Below are positions 36,325 to 45,022 of a stretch of DNA of 64,000 nucleotides, in pieces (position 1 is the stretch's first letter; each line of letters starts with the position of its first letter). Origin of the DNA: JANSWP01 sp041941305 (GTDB lineage Bacteria > Bacteroidota > Bacteroidia > Chitinophagales > Saprospiraceae); assembly GCA_041941305.1 (NCBI GenBank), contig JBGTQJ010000002.1, positions 1 to 64,000 of the forward strand, in the 5' to 3' direction. Below the pieces are notes generated by a model, which worked only from the letters and a program-made list of their open reading frames with translations, was not told the origin of the DNA and did not search any database. The position numbers were made by a program, and so were the translations under genes.

Positions 36325-38019
36325 ATGAGAAAGCGATGGACATTTATTCCTGCCGATGATAAAGAAGTAGCTCACCTACAGAATGAGTTAAAGATTCACC
36401 CCGTTTTTTGTAAGCTATTAGTCCAACGTGGTATAAAAACGTATAAAGACGCCAAACGCTTTTTCAGACCTAATTTATCTCATCTCCATGACCCTTTTTT
36501 AATGAAGGATATGGAGGCAGCAGTAGACAGAATTGAAAAGGCAATTAGAAATAATGAGAAAATACTAATCTATGGAGATTACGATGTGGATGGTACAACA
36601 GCAGTCGCTTTGCTTTATGACTTCTTGAGTAATTATCATGAAAAGTTGGATTATTACATACCGGATAGATACAAAGAAGGATACGGAGTCAGCTTGCAAG
36701 GAGTAGATTTTGCCAAACAAAATGGGATGACATTGATAATTGCCCTTGATTGTGGCATAAAAGCATACAGACAAGTATCCATTGCAAAATCATTAGGAAT
36801 TGACTTTATAATTTGTGATCACCACCTGCCACAAAAAAGCCTACCTGAAGCTGTTGCCATCCTAGATCCCAAAAGAACTGATTGCAATTATCCTTTTAAA
36901 GATCTCTGTGGTTGTGGGATAGCCTTTAAATTAGCTCAGGCAATGACTCAAAAAAATAATTTCCCCTGGATAGAATTAATTGATTTATTAGAATTTGTCG
37001 CAATTGCAACTGCCTGCGACATCGTACCAATTACAGGAGAAAATAGAGTCTTGACTTATTTTGGGTTAAAAAAATTGAACATTACAAAAAGGCATGGAAT
37101 GATTGCCTTAATTGATGAAAGTGGCAGAACACCTCCATTTAGTGTTAGTGATATTGTTTTTGGTCTTGGTCCTCTAATCAATGCTGCTGGAAGATTAGCT
37201 GATGCACATATCGCCGTAAGATTAATGCTTTCCTTAAATAAGTATGTAGCTTATGATGATGCCCGTACTTTAAAAAGAAGAAATCAACTTAGAAAAGAAT
37301 ATGACTTGCTTATCACCGAAGAAGCCAAAGTCTTAATCAAACAAGATAAAGCATTTGAAAAGAAAAAAAGCATTGTATTTTTTCAGGATCATTGGCATAA
37401 AGGAATAATTGGGATAGCTGCATCAAGACTAGTAGAAAAATACCATAAGCCAACCGTCATAATAACCGAATCAAATGGCAAAGCAATAGGATCGGCTAGA
37501 TCTGTAAAAGGTTTTAATATCTACCAAGCAATAGAATCTTGTTCAGATTTATTAGACAATTTTGGTGGTCATAATTTTGCAGCTGGACTTAATTTGAGTC
37601 TTGATAATGTCAATGCTTTCCAAAAAAAATTTGAACGTGTTGTAAAGCGATCTATTTCTGAAGCATCTCTAATACCAGAAATAAGAATATCCACCGTATT
37701 GAATCTTGATGATATCTCATCTGACTTTTGGGAAATAATTAAACAGTTTGCTCCATTTGGTCCCGGAAACCGAAGTCCTGTTTTTATTTCAAAAAATGTT
37801 TACGATATAGGCTATTCCAAATTATTAACGGGGAACCACTTAAAGCTGGCGTTGAAGCAAGGAGAATCAAAACCACTTTACGGTATAGCATTTGGAATGG
37901 GTCAATACTTAAAGGATATTAAAACCAAAAAGCCATTCCACATTTGTTATAAATTGGAAGAAAATAATTGGAAAGGAGAAAAAAGGCTTCAAATCCTGGC
38001 CAAGGACTTAATGTTTTGA
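36325..38019 (+). CDS. recJ: Single-stranded-DNA-specific exonuclease RecJ
   Basis: A 5'-3' exonuclease for mismatch and recombination repair. The DHH domain has DYDVDGTTAVALLYDFL, the DCGIK motif and ICDHHLPQ. DHHA1 carries GHNFAAGLNL. An OB-like C-terminal domain follows (FAPFGPGNRSPVF). I start at the ATG at 36325 (MRKRWTFIPADD, 564 residues), which matches the family. The open frame from a TTG at 36247 adds a non-conserved stretch. It stands alone on the plus strand. Confidence 0.96.
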   Translation: MRKRWTFIPADDKEVAHLQNELKIHPVFCKLLVQRGIKTYKDAKRFFRPNLSHLHDPFLMKDMEAAVDRIEKAIRNNEKILIYGDYDVDGTTAVALLYDFLSNYHEKLDYYIPDRYKEGYGVSLQGVDFAKQNGMTLIIALDCGIKAYRQVSIAKSLGIDFIICDHHLPQKSLPEAVAILDPKRTDCNYPFKDLCGCGIAFKLAQAMTQKNNFPWIELIDLLEFVAIATACDIVPITGENRVLTYFGLKKLNITKRHGMIALIDESGRTPPFSVSDIVFGLGPLINAAGRLADAHIAVRLMLSLNKYVAYDDARTLKRRNQLRKEYDLLITEEAKVLIKQDKAFEKKKSIVFFQDHWHKGIIGIAASRLVEKYHKPTVIITESNGKAIGSARSVKGFNIYQAIESCSDLLDNFGGHNFAAGLNLSLDNVNAFQKKFERVVKRSISEASLIPEIRISTVLNLDDISSDFWEIIKQFAPFGPGNRSPVFISKNVYDIGYSKLLTGNHLKLALKQGESKPLYGIAFGMGQYLKDIKTKKPFHICYKLEENNWKGEKRLQILAKDLMF

Positions 38020-38296
38020 AATTGTTAATATAAAGCTCCAATTAGGCATAAGGCTAACATTCCATTCTCAAGTTCACCTTGTTAGAATGGACAATAATCA
38101 ACCTAACTGTTTGGGAAAACAATTAAAGTTTCATTTAATATTCTGGAAATTTGAGAATAAACGTCATCCCTTCAGACAGTTCACGAAATCACAATTAAGG
38201 CGAAAATATATGTGTAAGGGATTGATAAGTAGTTAATAAAGAGCGGTTATAAGCAAGTGTTTCAAGAAGGGGGATACAACAGAAGATTAATTGCAA

Positions 38297-38392
38297 CTAG
38301 AACCTCCTGCTTTTTTGTGCTGTCAAGTTGGAAATCAATGAGATTCCTCCGCCTATGATAAAGGCGCCCATGGCAATGTAAAGAATGAGCAT
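38297..38392 (-). CDS. small membrane protein, 31 residues (predicted)
   Basis: A short ORF beginning MLILYIAMGAFIIGGG. One hydrophobic helix with a Gly zipper-like GAFIIGGGIS is followed by a basic tail (KSRRF). It lies 145 bases downstream of the aromatic operon on the same strand. The rest of 38020-38537 shows no other gene. Support is only its composition and its position in otherwise empty DNA. Confidence 0.35.
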   Translation of the reverse strand: MLILYIAMGAFIIGGGISLISNLTAQKSRRF

Positions 38393-38537
38393 GGTCTGCT
38401 AGTTTTGTGTTTAGTTAAAGATCAGTTAAATTATAATTTGAGATGCTAATATGATAAAAAAAAATTTGATTGCAAACTAAAACACAAAAAAATAAAAAAT
38501 AGTACTGTTGTTACGCAACAATTTCACTTTTTACAAC

Positions 38538-39617
38538 CTAATGCTCAGCTAATTCACGATTCATAACTTCTGCCTGGTGGTTAATTGACTCTTGATGAAT
38601 TGCCTTTAAGATCGCAGAAACAAAATCTTTACTAAGTCCCAGGACATTGCCTTTTGCAATAGCTTTTTCTAAAACTTCATTCCATCGGCTCTGTTGCAAA
38701 ATAGAGATATTATTTCTCTTCTTGTATTCACCAATTTTCTCCACCAATTGCATTCTGTTGCCTAATAAATGGATTAGTTCGTCATCTAACTCGTCGATTC
38801 TATGGCGTATATTTTCAAGTGATTCCTGGAATTGAATGTCAGTAGTATTTGGTTCCCTAACCACAAGTTGGTCAATTAGATCAGAGAATACATCAGGCGT
38901 AATTTGTTGTTTGGCATCACTCCAGGCATCATCTGGACTTGGGTGCACCTCAGTCATTAAGCCATCAAAATTTAGATCCATCGCTTTTTGAGCGACATCA
39001 AGCAATGTATCTCGGCGACCACAAATGTGGCTATTATCACAGATGATTTGTATTTGAGGAAATTGCCTCTTCAATTCAATTGGAATTTGCCAGCGAGGAA
39101 CATTTCGGTAATTGGAATCACCGTGGTATGAAAAACCTCTGTGAATAACTGCAATTTGTGAAATTCCTGCTTTTGCTATTCGCTCAATGGCTCCTAACCA
39201 TAATTTCAGATCAGGGTTGATAGGATTTTTGATCAATACCGGAATGTCACATCCTTTTAGCGCATCAGCAATTTCCTGAACGGAAAAGGGGTTTACAGTG
39301 GTTCTGGCTCCCAACCAAAGTACATCTATCCCGTGTTTTAATGCTTCAAAGACATGTTCTCTGTTTGCGACCTCAGTAGTGACCTTCAACCCATATAATT
39401 CTTTAACTTTTTTTAGCCATCCTAAGCCAACGGCACCAACTCCTTCGAAGGAGTTTGGGCGTGTTCGAGGCTTCCAAATTCCGGAACGGAAAAGGTCTAT
39501 ATTTTGGGTAGAAAGTTTCTTTGCAGTTGCTAAAACTTGTTCTTTTGTTTCAGCACTACAGGGACCAGCAATAAGGATAGGCCTTTCTTTATTTTCAAAA
39601 ACGGGTAATAGCTGCAT
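38538..39617 (-). CDS. Bifunctional DAHP synthase / chorismate mutase
   Basis: Catalyses the first step of the shikimate pathway (phosphoenolpyruvate plus erythrose 4-phosphate to DAHP) and chorismate to prephenate. Residues 1-262 are a short (type I-beta) DAHP synthase with RPILIAGPCSAETKEQ, GIWKPRTRPNSFEGVG and ICDNSHICGRRD. Residues about 270-359 are an AroQ chorismate mutase (IRHRIDELDDELIHLLGNRM ... ). In known fusions of this type the mutase domain makes the synthase sensitive to prephenate. It is the last gene of the pheA-aminotransferase-tyrA-DAHPS operon, 34 bases after tyrA. Confidence 0.95.
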   Translation of the reverse strand: MQLLPVFENKERPILIAGPCSAETKEQVLATAKKLSTQNIDLFRSGIWKPRTRPNSFEGVGAVGLGWLKKVKELYGLKVTTEVANREHVFEALKHGIDVLWLGARTTVNPFSVQEIADALKGCDIPVLIKNPINPDLKLWLGAIERIAKAGISQIAVIHRGFSYHGDSNYRNVPRWQIPIELKRQFPQIQIICDNSHICGRRDTLLDVAQKAMDLNFDGLMTEVHPSPDDAWSDAKQQITPDVFSDLIDQLVVREPNTTDIQFQESLENIRHRIDELDDELIHLLGNRMQLVEKIGEYKKRNNISILQQSRWNEVLEKAIAKGNVLGLSKDFVSAILKAIHQESINHQAEVMNRELAEH

Positions 39618-39651
39618 GAGAAATATATTTTTAATGTCAAGTAATTTTGAT

Positions 39652-40497
39652 TTAATTCTTTTTCAAGATTTTCTTGATTGAGTTTGCTTTTTCAATGTTT
39701 TTATAAAAATTTTCAAAATCATTTTTTATTAACAGACTTCTGAATCTCGCCAAAGTATTGATATGTTCATCTAAAACATCCAGTACGTTGTCCCTGTTTT
39801 GTCTAAAAATTGGCACCCACATATCTGGAGAACTTTTGGCTAATCGTACGGTAGAACTAAATCCACTACTCGCTAATTCAAAAATTCGCTCCTCATCCGT
39901 CTCCTTCTCTAATACAGTAAGCGCTAATGCGAAAGAACTGATATGTGAAATATGAGAAACATATGCGCAATGGACATCATGCTCTTTGGCGTTTAAATAA
40001 GCGATATTCATTGGAATTGATTTGCAAAGTCTTTCCACCATTTTCACGGCACCATCAGAGCTATCTTCAACATCACAAAGAACATTGTACTTGTTATCGA
40101 ATAAATTTGGAATAGCTGCCTCAATTCCAGAAAACTCTGTCCCAGCCATTGGATGTGTTGCTACAAAGTTTTTTCGCTTAGGATGATTTTTTACTTTCTT
40201 TAATAACAATTCTTTTGTAGATCCAACATCCAGAACGACCTGCTCATCTACCATATCCAAAATCTCTGGAAGTAAATCCATCATTACATCCATTGGCGTT
40301 GATAATACAACCATGTCACTTTTTTCAATTCCTTCCTTTAAAGGAAAAGCTTCATCAATTATTCTTCGTCTAAGTGCTTTATCTTCACTTTCCTTGTTGC
40401 TGTCTACTCCAATTATATAATCTGCAAAACCATTTTCTTTCAAGGTAATCGCCAAGCTTCCTCCAATCAACCCTATTCCAACTATCGTTATTGTCAT
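39652..40497 (-). CDS. tyrA: Prephenate dehydrogenase
   Basis: Oxidative decarboxylation of prephenate to 4-hydroxyphenylpyruvate, the tyrosine branch. The 281 residues have an N-terminal NAD-binding motif VGIGLIGGSLAITLKENG and the conserved HPMAGTEFSGIEAA block with the catalytic His. There is no fused mutase domain (that activity is on the DAHP synthase) and no C-terminal ACT domain, so direct Tyr inhibition is not evident. The start codon overlaps the stop of the aminotransferase (ATGA-type overlap, 40494-40497). Confidence 0.95.
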   Translation of the reverse strand: MTITIVGIGLIGGSLAITLKENGFADYIIGVDSNKESEDKALRRRIIDEAFPLKEGIEKSDMVVLSTPMDVMMDLLPEILDMVDEQVVLDVGSTKELLLKKVKNHPKRKNFVATHPMAGTEFSGIEAAIPNLFDNKYNVLCDVEDSSDGAVKMVERLCKSIPMNIAYLNAKEHDVHCAYVSHISHISSFALALTVLEKETDEERIFELASSGFSSTVRLAKSSPDMWVPIFRQNRDNVLDVLDEHINTLARFRSLLIKNDFENFYKNIEKANSIKKILKKN

Positions 40498-41657
40498 TTG
40501 AAATTATTTGAAATATTATTAATTGCTTTTTCAAATACTACCGTAGAGTTGCATAAAGAGACCCTGATGTAATGCATCCCTCGAGAACCAAAAATACCAC
40601 CTGGTGTGATAAATACCCTTGCTTTTTGAAGGATTGAATCCGACATTTCAAATCCACTTTCGTAATGAGCCGGAATTTTCGCCCAAACAAACATTCCAAC
40701 TCCATTTTTTTCATATTTACACCCTAACTTATCTAGCAACAAATAAACTTTTTCTCTCCTAATTCTATACACATCATTTAACTTTTCGTACCACCCATCT
40801 CCATTTTGCAAGGCTTTTGCTGCTGCTAGTTGAAGTGGTTTAAACATTCCAGAATCCATATTGCTTTTGAACCTCAATATGGCTTGCAAATAATCCGATT
40901 TCCCAGCAATCATGCCTATTCTCCAGCCTGCCATATTGTGGGATTTACTCAACGAATTTAATTCCAAAGCAATTTCTTTTGCACCATGTACTGAAAAAAT
41001 ACTTAACAGGCTTTCATTTAATATGAAGCTGTAAGGATTATCATTTATAATCAGGATTTGGTGTCTTTGTGCAAAAGCAATTAGTTTTTCAAAAAATGAT
41101 TTTGAAGCAGAAACCCCTGTAGGCATATGGGGATAATTGACCCACATAATTTTCACCCTTGATAAATCGTGCTTTTCAATTTTTTCCAAATCCGGTAACC
41201 AATTGTTCTCTTCAAACAGTTCATAATCAATTATTTCTGCCCCAGCAAGCTTGGAAACTGTCCGATAAGCCGGATAACCAGGGTTGGGAACCAGAACTGC
41301 ATCACCTGTTTCAAGAAAGGTCATCGCTATATGCATCAGTCCTTCCTTTGATCCAATCAAAGGTAAAATCTCATTCGATGGATTCAATTGGACATCAAAA
41401 TATTTCAAATACCAATCAGCAAAAGCATTTCGCAACTCCACGATACCTGTATAACTTTGATAAGAATGATTTCCCTGATATTGATTCTCCAAATTTAATT
41501 TTTCAATTACCCCTTTGTCAGGCGGCAAATCCGGGCTACCTATTCCCAAATTGAGTACCTCAACACCACGAGTTCTCATCGCAGCAATTTCTTTGAGTTT
41601 TTGTGAAAAGTAATATTCCTTTACCTCTCCTAATCTTTTTGCTGGTTGAATAATCAT
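40494..41657 (-). CDS. Class I/II PLP aminotransferase (aromatic branch)
   Basis: A 387-residue fold-type I aminotransferase. NLGIGSPDLPPDKGV opens the domain, NPGYPAYRT and WVNYPHMPTGV line the active site, and the PLP Lys is in SLSKSHNMAGWRIGM. Its place between prephenate dehydratase and prephenate dehydrogenase strongly suggests it transaminates phenylpyruvate and 4-hydroxyphenylpyruvate. The sequence alone would also fit LL-diaminopimelate- or aspartate-type enzymes. It starts 12 bases after pheA and overlaps tyrA. Confidence 0.9.
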   Translation of the reverse strand: MIIQPAKRLGEVKEYYFSQKLKEIAAMRTRGVEVLNLGIGSPDLPPDKGVIEKLNLENQYQGNHSYQSYTGIVELRNAFADWYLKYFDVQLNPSNEILPLIGSKEGLMHIAMTFLETGDAVLVPNPGYPAYRTVSKLAGAEIIDYELFEENNWLPDLEKIEKHDLSRVKIMWVNYPHMPTGVSASKSFFEKLIAFAQRHQILIINDNPYSFILNESLLSIFSVHGAKEIALELNSLSKSHNMAGWRIGMIAGKSDYLQAILRFKSNMDSGMFKPLQLAAAKALQNGDGWYEKLNDVYRIRREKVYLLLDKLGCKYEKNGVGMFVWAKIPAHYESGFEMSDSILQKARVFITPGGIFGSRGMHYIRVSLCNSTVVFEKAINNISNNFK

Positions 41658-41669
41658 TTGACCTATTTT

Positions 41670-42557
41670 TTAATACTCAAAATGAATTCCTTTATGATAA
41701 TTTCCCAAAACTTTGAAAGTTTTGGTTAATGGACGAATGGCTTCTAATGCATGCTGCCAACCTACCTTTCCTTGTGTCACAAAGTCTACGAAAAACTGAT
41801 ATTCCCACTGCTTCCCAATTATTGGTGCTGATTGGATCTTTGTGAGATTAATATTGTAAGCTGCCATTACTGCCAAAACTTTATGCAAACTCCCCACTTC
41901 ATGCTCAAGGCTGAAACAAAGTGATACTTTATCAGCATTGTTTGAAGGTTCAGGGGTTATATTTCGTTCTAGAACCAAAAAACGAGTATAGTTCTCTTTG
42001 TTGGTTTCTATACTTGCCCCTATGATTTCCAAATCGTATAAATCGGCTGCAAGCGTACTCGCAATTGCGCCCACATGCTTCAATTGCTTTTCCTGAACCT
42101 CTTTTGCGCTCAATGCCGTATCAATCGTCTCTACCATTCGGATGTGAGGAAACTCTTTAAAAAACTCCCGACACTGGGCAATGGCCATTGGATGAGAATG
42201 AACTTCTTTTAGGTCTTCAAGCTTTTGCCCTTTCAACACCATCAAGTTTTGTTTTATCCTCAGGTATATTTCTCCCACAATTATTAAACTCGAATCATTA
42301 AGCAAATTATAATTGTACATGATTGACCCTGCTAAAGTGTTCTCTATGGCCATCAACCCTGAGTCTGTTTCATTTTTTTCGATCATGGTAACCAAATCTC
42401 CAAAAGTATCTGCAGGTACAATTTCAATTTCATCGCCTTTATAGTATTCTCTGGCTGCTATTTCATGAAATGCTCCAGCATAGCCCTGTATGGCAATTTT
42501 TTTCGGTATTGTCTTGGTTTTATATTCCGTTTCCAGTACATCATTTTGTGTGTGCAT
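41670..42557 (-). CDS. pheA: Prephenate dehydratase
   Basis: Converts prephenate to phenylpyruvate, the phenylalanine branch. The PDT domain occupies about 18-200 (IAIQGYAGAFHEIAAREYY, the conserved NYTRFLVL near its end). A C-terminal ACT domain follows (SLHKVLAVMAAYNINLTKIQ...). The Phe-binding ESRP motif of the ACT domain reads QSAP here, so allosteric inhibition by Phe may be altered. It is the first gene of the aromatic operon. Its ATG lies 18 bases after the T tract of the second attenuator. Confidence 0.95.
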   Translation of the reverse strand: MHTQNDVLETEYKTKTIPKKIAIQGYAGAFHEIAAREYYKGDEIEIVPADTFGDLVTMIEKNETDSGLMAIENTLAGSIMYNYNLLNDSSLIIVGEIYLRIKQNLMVLKGQKLEDLKEVHSHPMAIAQCREFFKEFPHIRMVETIDTALSAKEVQEKQLKHVGAIASTLAADLYDLEIIGASIETNKENYTRFLVLERNITPEPSNNADKVSLCFSLEHEVGSLHKVLAVMAAYNINLTKIQSAPIIGKQWEYQFFVDFVTQGKVGWQHALEAIRPLTKTFKVLGNYHKGIHFEY

Positions 42558-42575
42558 AATCAGTAAATTCAGTGC

Positions 42576-42605
42576 AAAAAAAAAGTCCTAAACATGTAGG
42601 ACTTT
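42576..42605 (-). terminator. attenuator terminator B (pheA-proximal)
   Basis: On the minus strand, AAAGTCCTA pairs with TAGGACTTT (9-bp perfect stem, 6-base loop), followed by a run of nine T and GCACTG. It lies directly upstream of the pheA start, so formation of this hairpin would stop transcription before the operon. It can be pre-empted by pairing of AGGATTTTT (42642-42634, right after the leader B stop codon) with GAAAGTCCT, 9 bp including two G-U pairs. Confidence 0.85.
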
Positions 42606-42642
42606 CAGTATTCATTTTAATCTGTAAATAACCAAAAATCCT

Positions 42643-42702
42643 TCATGGATGTCCATAAAAGAAATAAAAATAAATGTCAAAATTGTGGTGGTTCTGAAAC
42701 AT
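42643..42702 (-). CDS. Phe/Tyr leader peptide B (19 residues)
   Basis: Encodes MFQNHHNFDIYFYFFYGHP. Residues 11-16 are six consecutive aromatic residues (YFYFFY), and 8 of 19 residues are Phe or Tyr. The stop TGA is followed at once by the antiterminator segment AGGATTTTT, then terminator B and pheA. The arrangement is that of a ribosome-mediated attenuator leader such as E. coli pheL (established precedent). The assignment here is by inspection. Confidence 0.85.
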   Translation of the reverse strand: MFQNHHNFDIYFYFFYGHP

Positions 42703-42721
42703 ATCTTGGTTAATACAGTGC

Positions 42722-42750
42722 AAAAAAAAAGCCCTGCGTGCAGGACTTTT
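42722..42750 (-). terminator. attenuator terminator A (distal)
   Basis: On the minus strand, AAAAGTCCTG (42750-42741) pairs with CAGGGCTTTT, a 10-bp stem with one G-U pair that exists only in minus-strand RNA, and a CACG loop. A T tract and GCACTG follow. An AGGACT segment (42794-42789) overlapping the last sense codons of leader A can pair with AGTCCT of the 5' arm as an antiterminator. Copy of the same design as terminator B 146 bases downstream. Confidence 0.85.
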
Positions 42751-42783
42751 AAATTTTATTTCAGCAAATCTGAACTTCAAAAT

Positions 42784-42858
42784 CTAGCAGTCCTTTTTGG
42801 TGGATCCAAAAAAGTAAAAGCTAAAAAAATAAAAAGAATAAGATTTGTTCAGATTCAT
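42784..42858 (-). CDS. Phe/Tyr leader peptide A (24 residues)
   Basis: The peptide starts MNLNKS. Residues 7-17 are YSFYFFSFYFF, nine aromatic residues in eleven. It ends in KKDC before TAG. Total Phe 6, Tyr 3. The ATG lies about 16 bases after the expected transcription start of the promoter at 42880-42910. Ribosome stalling on the aromatic codons would leave the AGGACT antiterminator at codons 22-24 free; completion of the peptide would cover it and allow terminator A. Confidence 0.87.
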   Translation of the reverse strand: MNLNKSYSFYFFSFYFFGSTKKDC

Positions 42859-42879
42859 TTTAATTCGATTTGATGGTAG

Positions 42880-42910
42880 CAAACGTAAAGCCTTATTTGG
42901 TTAAAGGCAA
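42880..42910 (-). promoter_or_regulatory. promoter of the attenuated aromatic operon
   Basis: On the minus strand, TTG (about 42910-42908) is followed by a 20-base spacer and TACGTTTG (42887-42880), matching TTG-N20-TAnnTTTG. It overlaps a small GCCTT/AAGGC hairpin (42890-42908), the likely weak terminator of the upstream E1 gene. It gives a start point about 16 bases before leader peptide A. Confidence 0.7.
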
Positions 42911-42934
42911 GTTTTTAGGGCTTTTTTTAAAAAT

Positions 42935-45007
42935 TTAATAATTAAATAACGCTTTTATTGCGCTTTCCACCTTTTCTATTGAAGGAATCATCGTTTTTTC
43001 CAAAGTCGCATTTAATGGAATGGCAGGCATGTTTTCAGAGCCAAGTGTCCTGACAGGTGCATCCAAATATTCAAAGCAGTTTTCCTGTATTCGGGCAGCA
43101 ATACTCTGTGCAAAGGAATTATTCACAGGTTCTTCAGTAATGACTAAAATTTTCCCATGTCTCCTTGCTATATCATAAATAGCTTCTTCATCCAAAGGAT
43201 AAAGTGTTCTTAAATCAAGAATTTCAATTTTTCCTTCAAAGCTTTTGGCTGCATTCAATGCCCAGTGAACGCCCATCCCATAGGTGACCACAGCTAAGGA
43301 TTCTCCTTTTTCAACTTTATCCTGAGAAGCTTCCAAAACGACATTTGCCCTCCCAAAAGGAATGACATAATCTCCATCAGGCATGATTCCTTTGGCCATT
43401 TCTGTTCCTTTGACTTTAGACCAATAAAGTCCTTTGTGTTCAAAAATTACAACTGGATTGGAATCATAAAAAGCTGCTTTCATCAATCCTTTCAAATCAG
43501 CACCATTGCTAGGGTAGGCTATTTTTATTCCTCTAATGTTTGTAACCACTGATTCTACACTGGAAGAATGATAGGGGCCTCCACTTCCATAAGCTCCAAT
43601 AGGTACCCGAATGATACAACTCACTGGCCATTTTCCATTTGTCAAATAACAAGAACGACTAACTTCGGTAAACAATTGATTGAGTCCAGGCCATATGTAA
43701 TCAGCAAATTGGACTTCCACAATTGGCTTTAATCCTACTGCAGACATCCCCACAGTACTTCCAATAATAAATGCTTCCTGAATTGGTGTGTTAAAAACGC
43801 GATTGCTTCCAAATTTATCAGCCAATGTTGCAGCTTCACGAAAAACGCCACCTAACCTTCCTCCGACATCCTGTCCATAAAGCAAAGCCTCTGGATGTTT
43901 TCTCATCAATTCTTCCACTGCAAATAGGGCGCAATCTACCATTACCTTTTCTTCTCCATTTTCAGGCTCACGAAGTCCTTTTTCTTCAGTGATTGGGGTG
44001 GGTGCAAAATCATGAGTGAATAAATCTTCTGGTCGTGGATCTTCTGAATTAAGGGCTTTTTGATAGTCTTCCTCTACTTCCTTTCTAGTTTCTTTTTCAA
44101 TTCTTTTTAATGCTCGTTCACTAATACCTTCTTCTTTTAGTTGATTCCTTAGAATCGGATAAGGATCTCTCTGCTCATGATCTTCCAAATCATCGCGATA
44201 CCATTCTTTTCGAACACCTGAGGTATGGTGGTTCAATAAGGGCACTTTTGCATGAACAAGAAACGGTCGTCGTTCTTTCCGTATCGTTTCAATTACATTC
44301 CTCAAAACCTGATGCGATTCAAAAAAATCATTTCCCTCAATGGTTCTGACTTCTATCCCATGAAAGCCCTGGGCATAGCCCGTTGCATCCTGAGCCCTGA
44401 TTTCTTCCGCATTTGCAGAAATATCCCATTCATTGTCTTGAATTAAATAAAGGATTGGAAATTGTTTCAAGGCAGCCATTTGGAAAGCTTCTGCTACTTC
44501 TCCCTCAGTTATGGAGGCATCTCCAAGGGAGCAAACAACTATGGGACTATCATCTCCTTTCCAGTCTGCCAAACCTTCATGTTCTTTGTATTGAATACCC
44601 ATAGCTATTCCAGTTGTTGGAATAGCCTGCATTCCGGTTGCAGAAGATTGATGCGGAATTTTTGGCTTGTCCGAATCTCTCAAACTGGGGTGAGCATAAT
44701 AAGATCTGCCTCCCGAAAAGGGATCCTCCCGCTTTGCCATCAATTGCAACATTAAATCATAAGGGCGCATGCCAATACTCAATAGCATGGCATCATCGCG
44801 ATAATAAGCTGAAAGATAGTCTTGAGGTTTGAGTTGAAGGCCAAGTGCAATTTGAACTGCCTCATGTCCTCTCGAAGTTGCGTGAACGTACTTGGAAACA
44901 ACTTTAAAGTTTTCTTCATAGACCTCCGTCATGCTTTTGGCCGTGGCCATCAAACGAAAGGCTTTTATCAATATCTCTTTTGCTATTCCGGCAGTGGTTT
45001 CAATCAT
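42935..45007 (-). CDS. 2-oxoacid dehydrogenase E1, fused alpha and beta subunits
   Basis: A ThDP-dependent decarboxylating subunit of a branched-chain 2-oxoacid (or related) dehydrogenase complex. The 690 residues join an alpha-like half (1-330) to a beta-like half (350-690). The alpha half has the ThDP motif GDASITEGEVAEAF...QDNEWDIS and the HQSSATGMQ segment. The beta half has LLYGQDVGGRLGGVFREA, FADYIWPGLNQ, GAYGSGGPYHSSSVES and LDLRTLYPLDEEAI. E1 alpha-beta fusions are common in Bacteroidota. It lies 15 bases after a 55-residue gene and forms an operon with it and the HAD phosphatase. E2 and E3 are not in the window. Substrate preference is inference. Confidence 0.9.
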   Translation of the reverse strand: MIETTAGIAKEILIKAFRLMATAKSMTEVYEENFKVVSKYVHATSRGHEAVQIALGLQLKPQDYLSAYYRDDAMLLSIGMRPYDLMLQLMAKREDPFSGGRSYYAHPSLRDSDKPKIPHQSSATGMQAIPTTGIAMGIQYKEHEGLADWKGDDSPIVVCSLGDASITEGEVAEAFQMAALKQFPILYLIQDNEWDISANAEEIRAQDATGYAQGFHGIEVRTIEGNDFFESHQVLRNVIETIRKERRPFLVHAKVPLLNHHTSGVRKEWYRDDLEDHEQRDPYPILRNQLKEEGISERALKRIEKETRKEVEEDYQKALNSEDPRPEDLFTHDFAPTPITEEKGLREPENGEEKVMVDCALFAVEELMRKHPEALLYGQDVGGRLGGVFREAATLADKFGSNRVFNTPIQEAFIIGSTVGMSAVGLKPIVEVQFADYIWPGLNQLFTEVSRSCYLTNGKWPVSCIIRVPIGAYGSGGPYHSSSVESVVTNIRGIKIAYPSNGADLKGLMKAAFYDSNPVVIFEHKGLYWSKVKGTEMAKGIMPDGDYVIPFGRANVVLEASQDKVEKGESLAVVTYGMGVHWALNAAKSFEGKIEILDLRTLYPLDEEAIYDIARRHGKILVITEEPVNNSFAQSIAARIQENCFEYLDAPVRTLGSENMPAIPLNATLEKTMIPSIEKVESAIKALFNY

Positions 45008-45022
45008 AGTTTGGTCAGGCTT

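Noticed and set aside
42649..42873. 74-residue plus-strand ORF across the aromatic leader
   Set aside because: It is the complement of the leader peptides and terminators; terminator A has a G-U pair valid only in minus-strand RNA, and the Phe/Tyr codons are on the minus strand.
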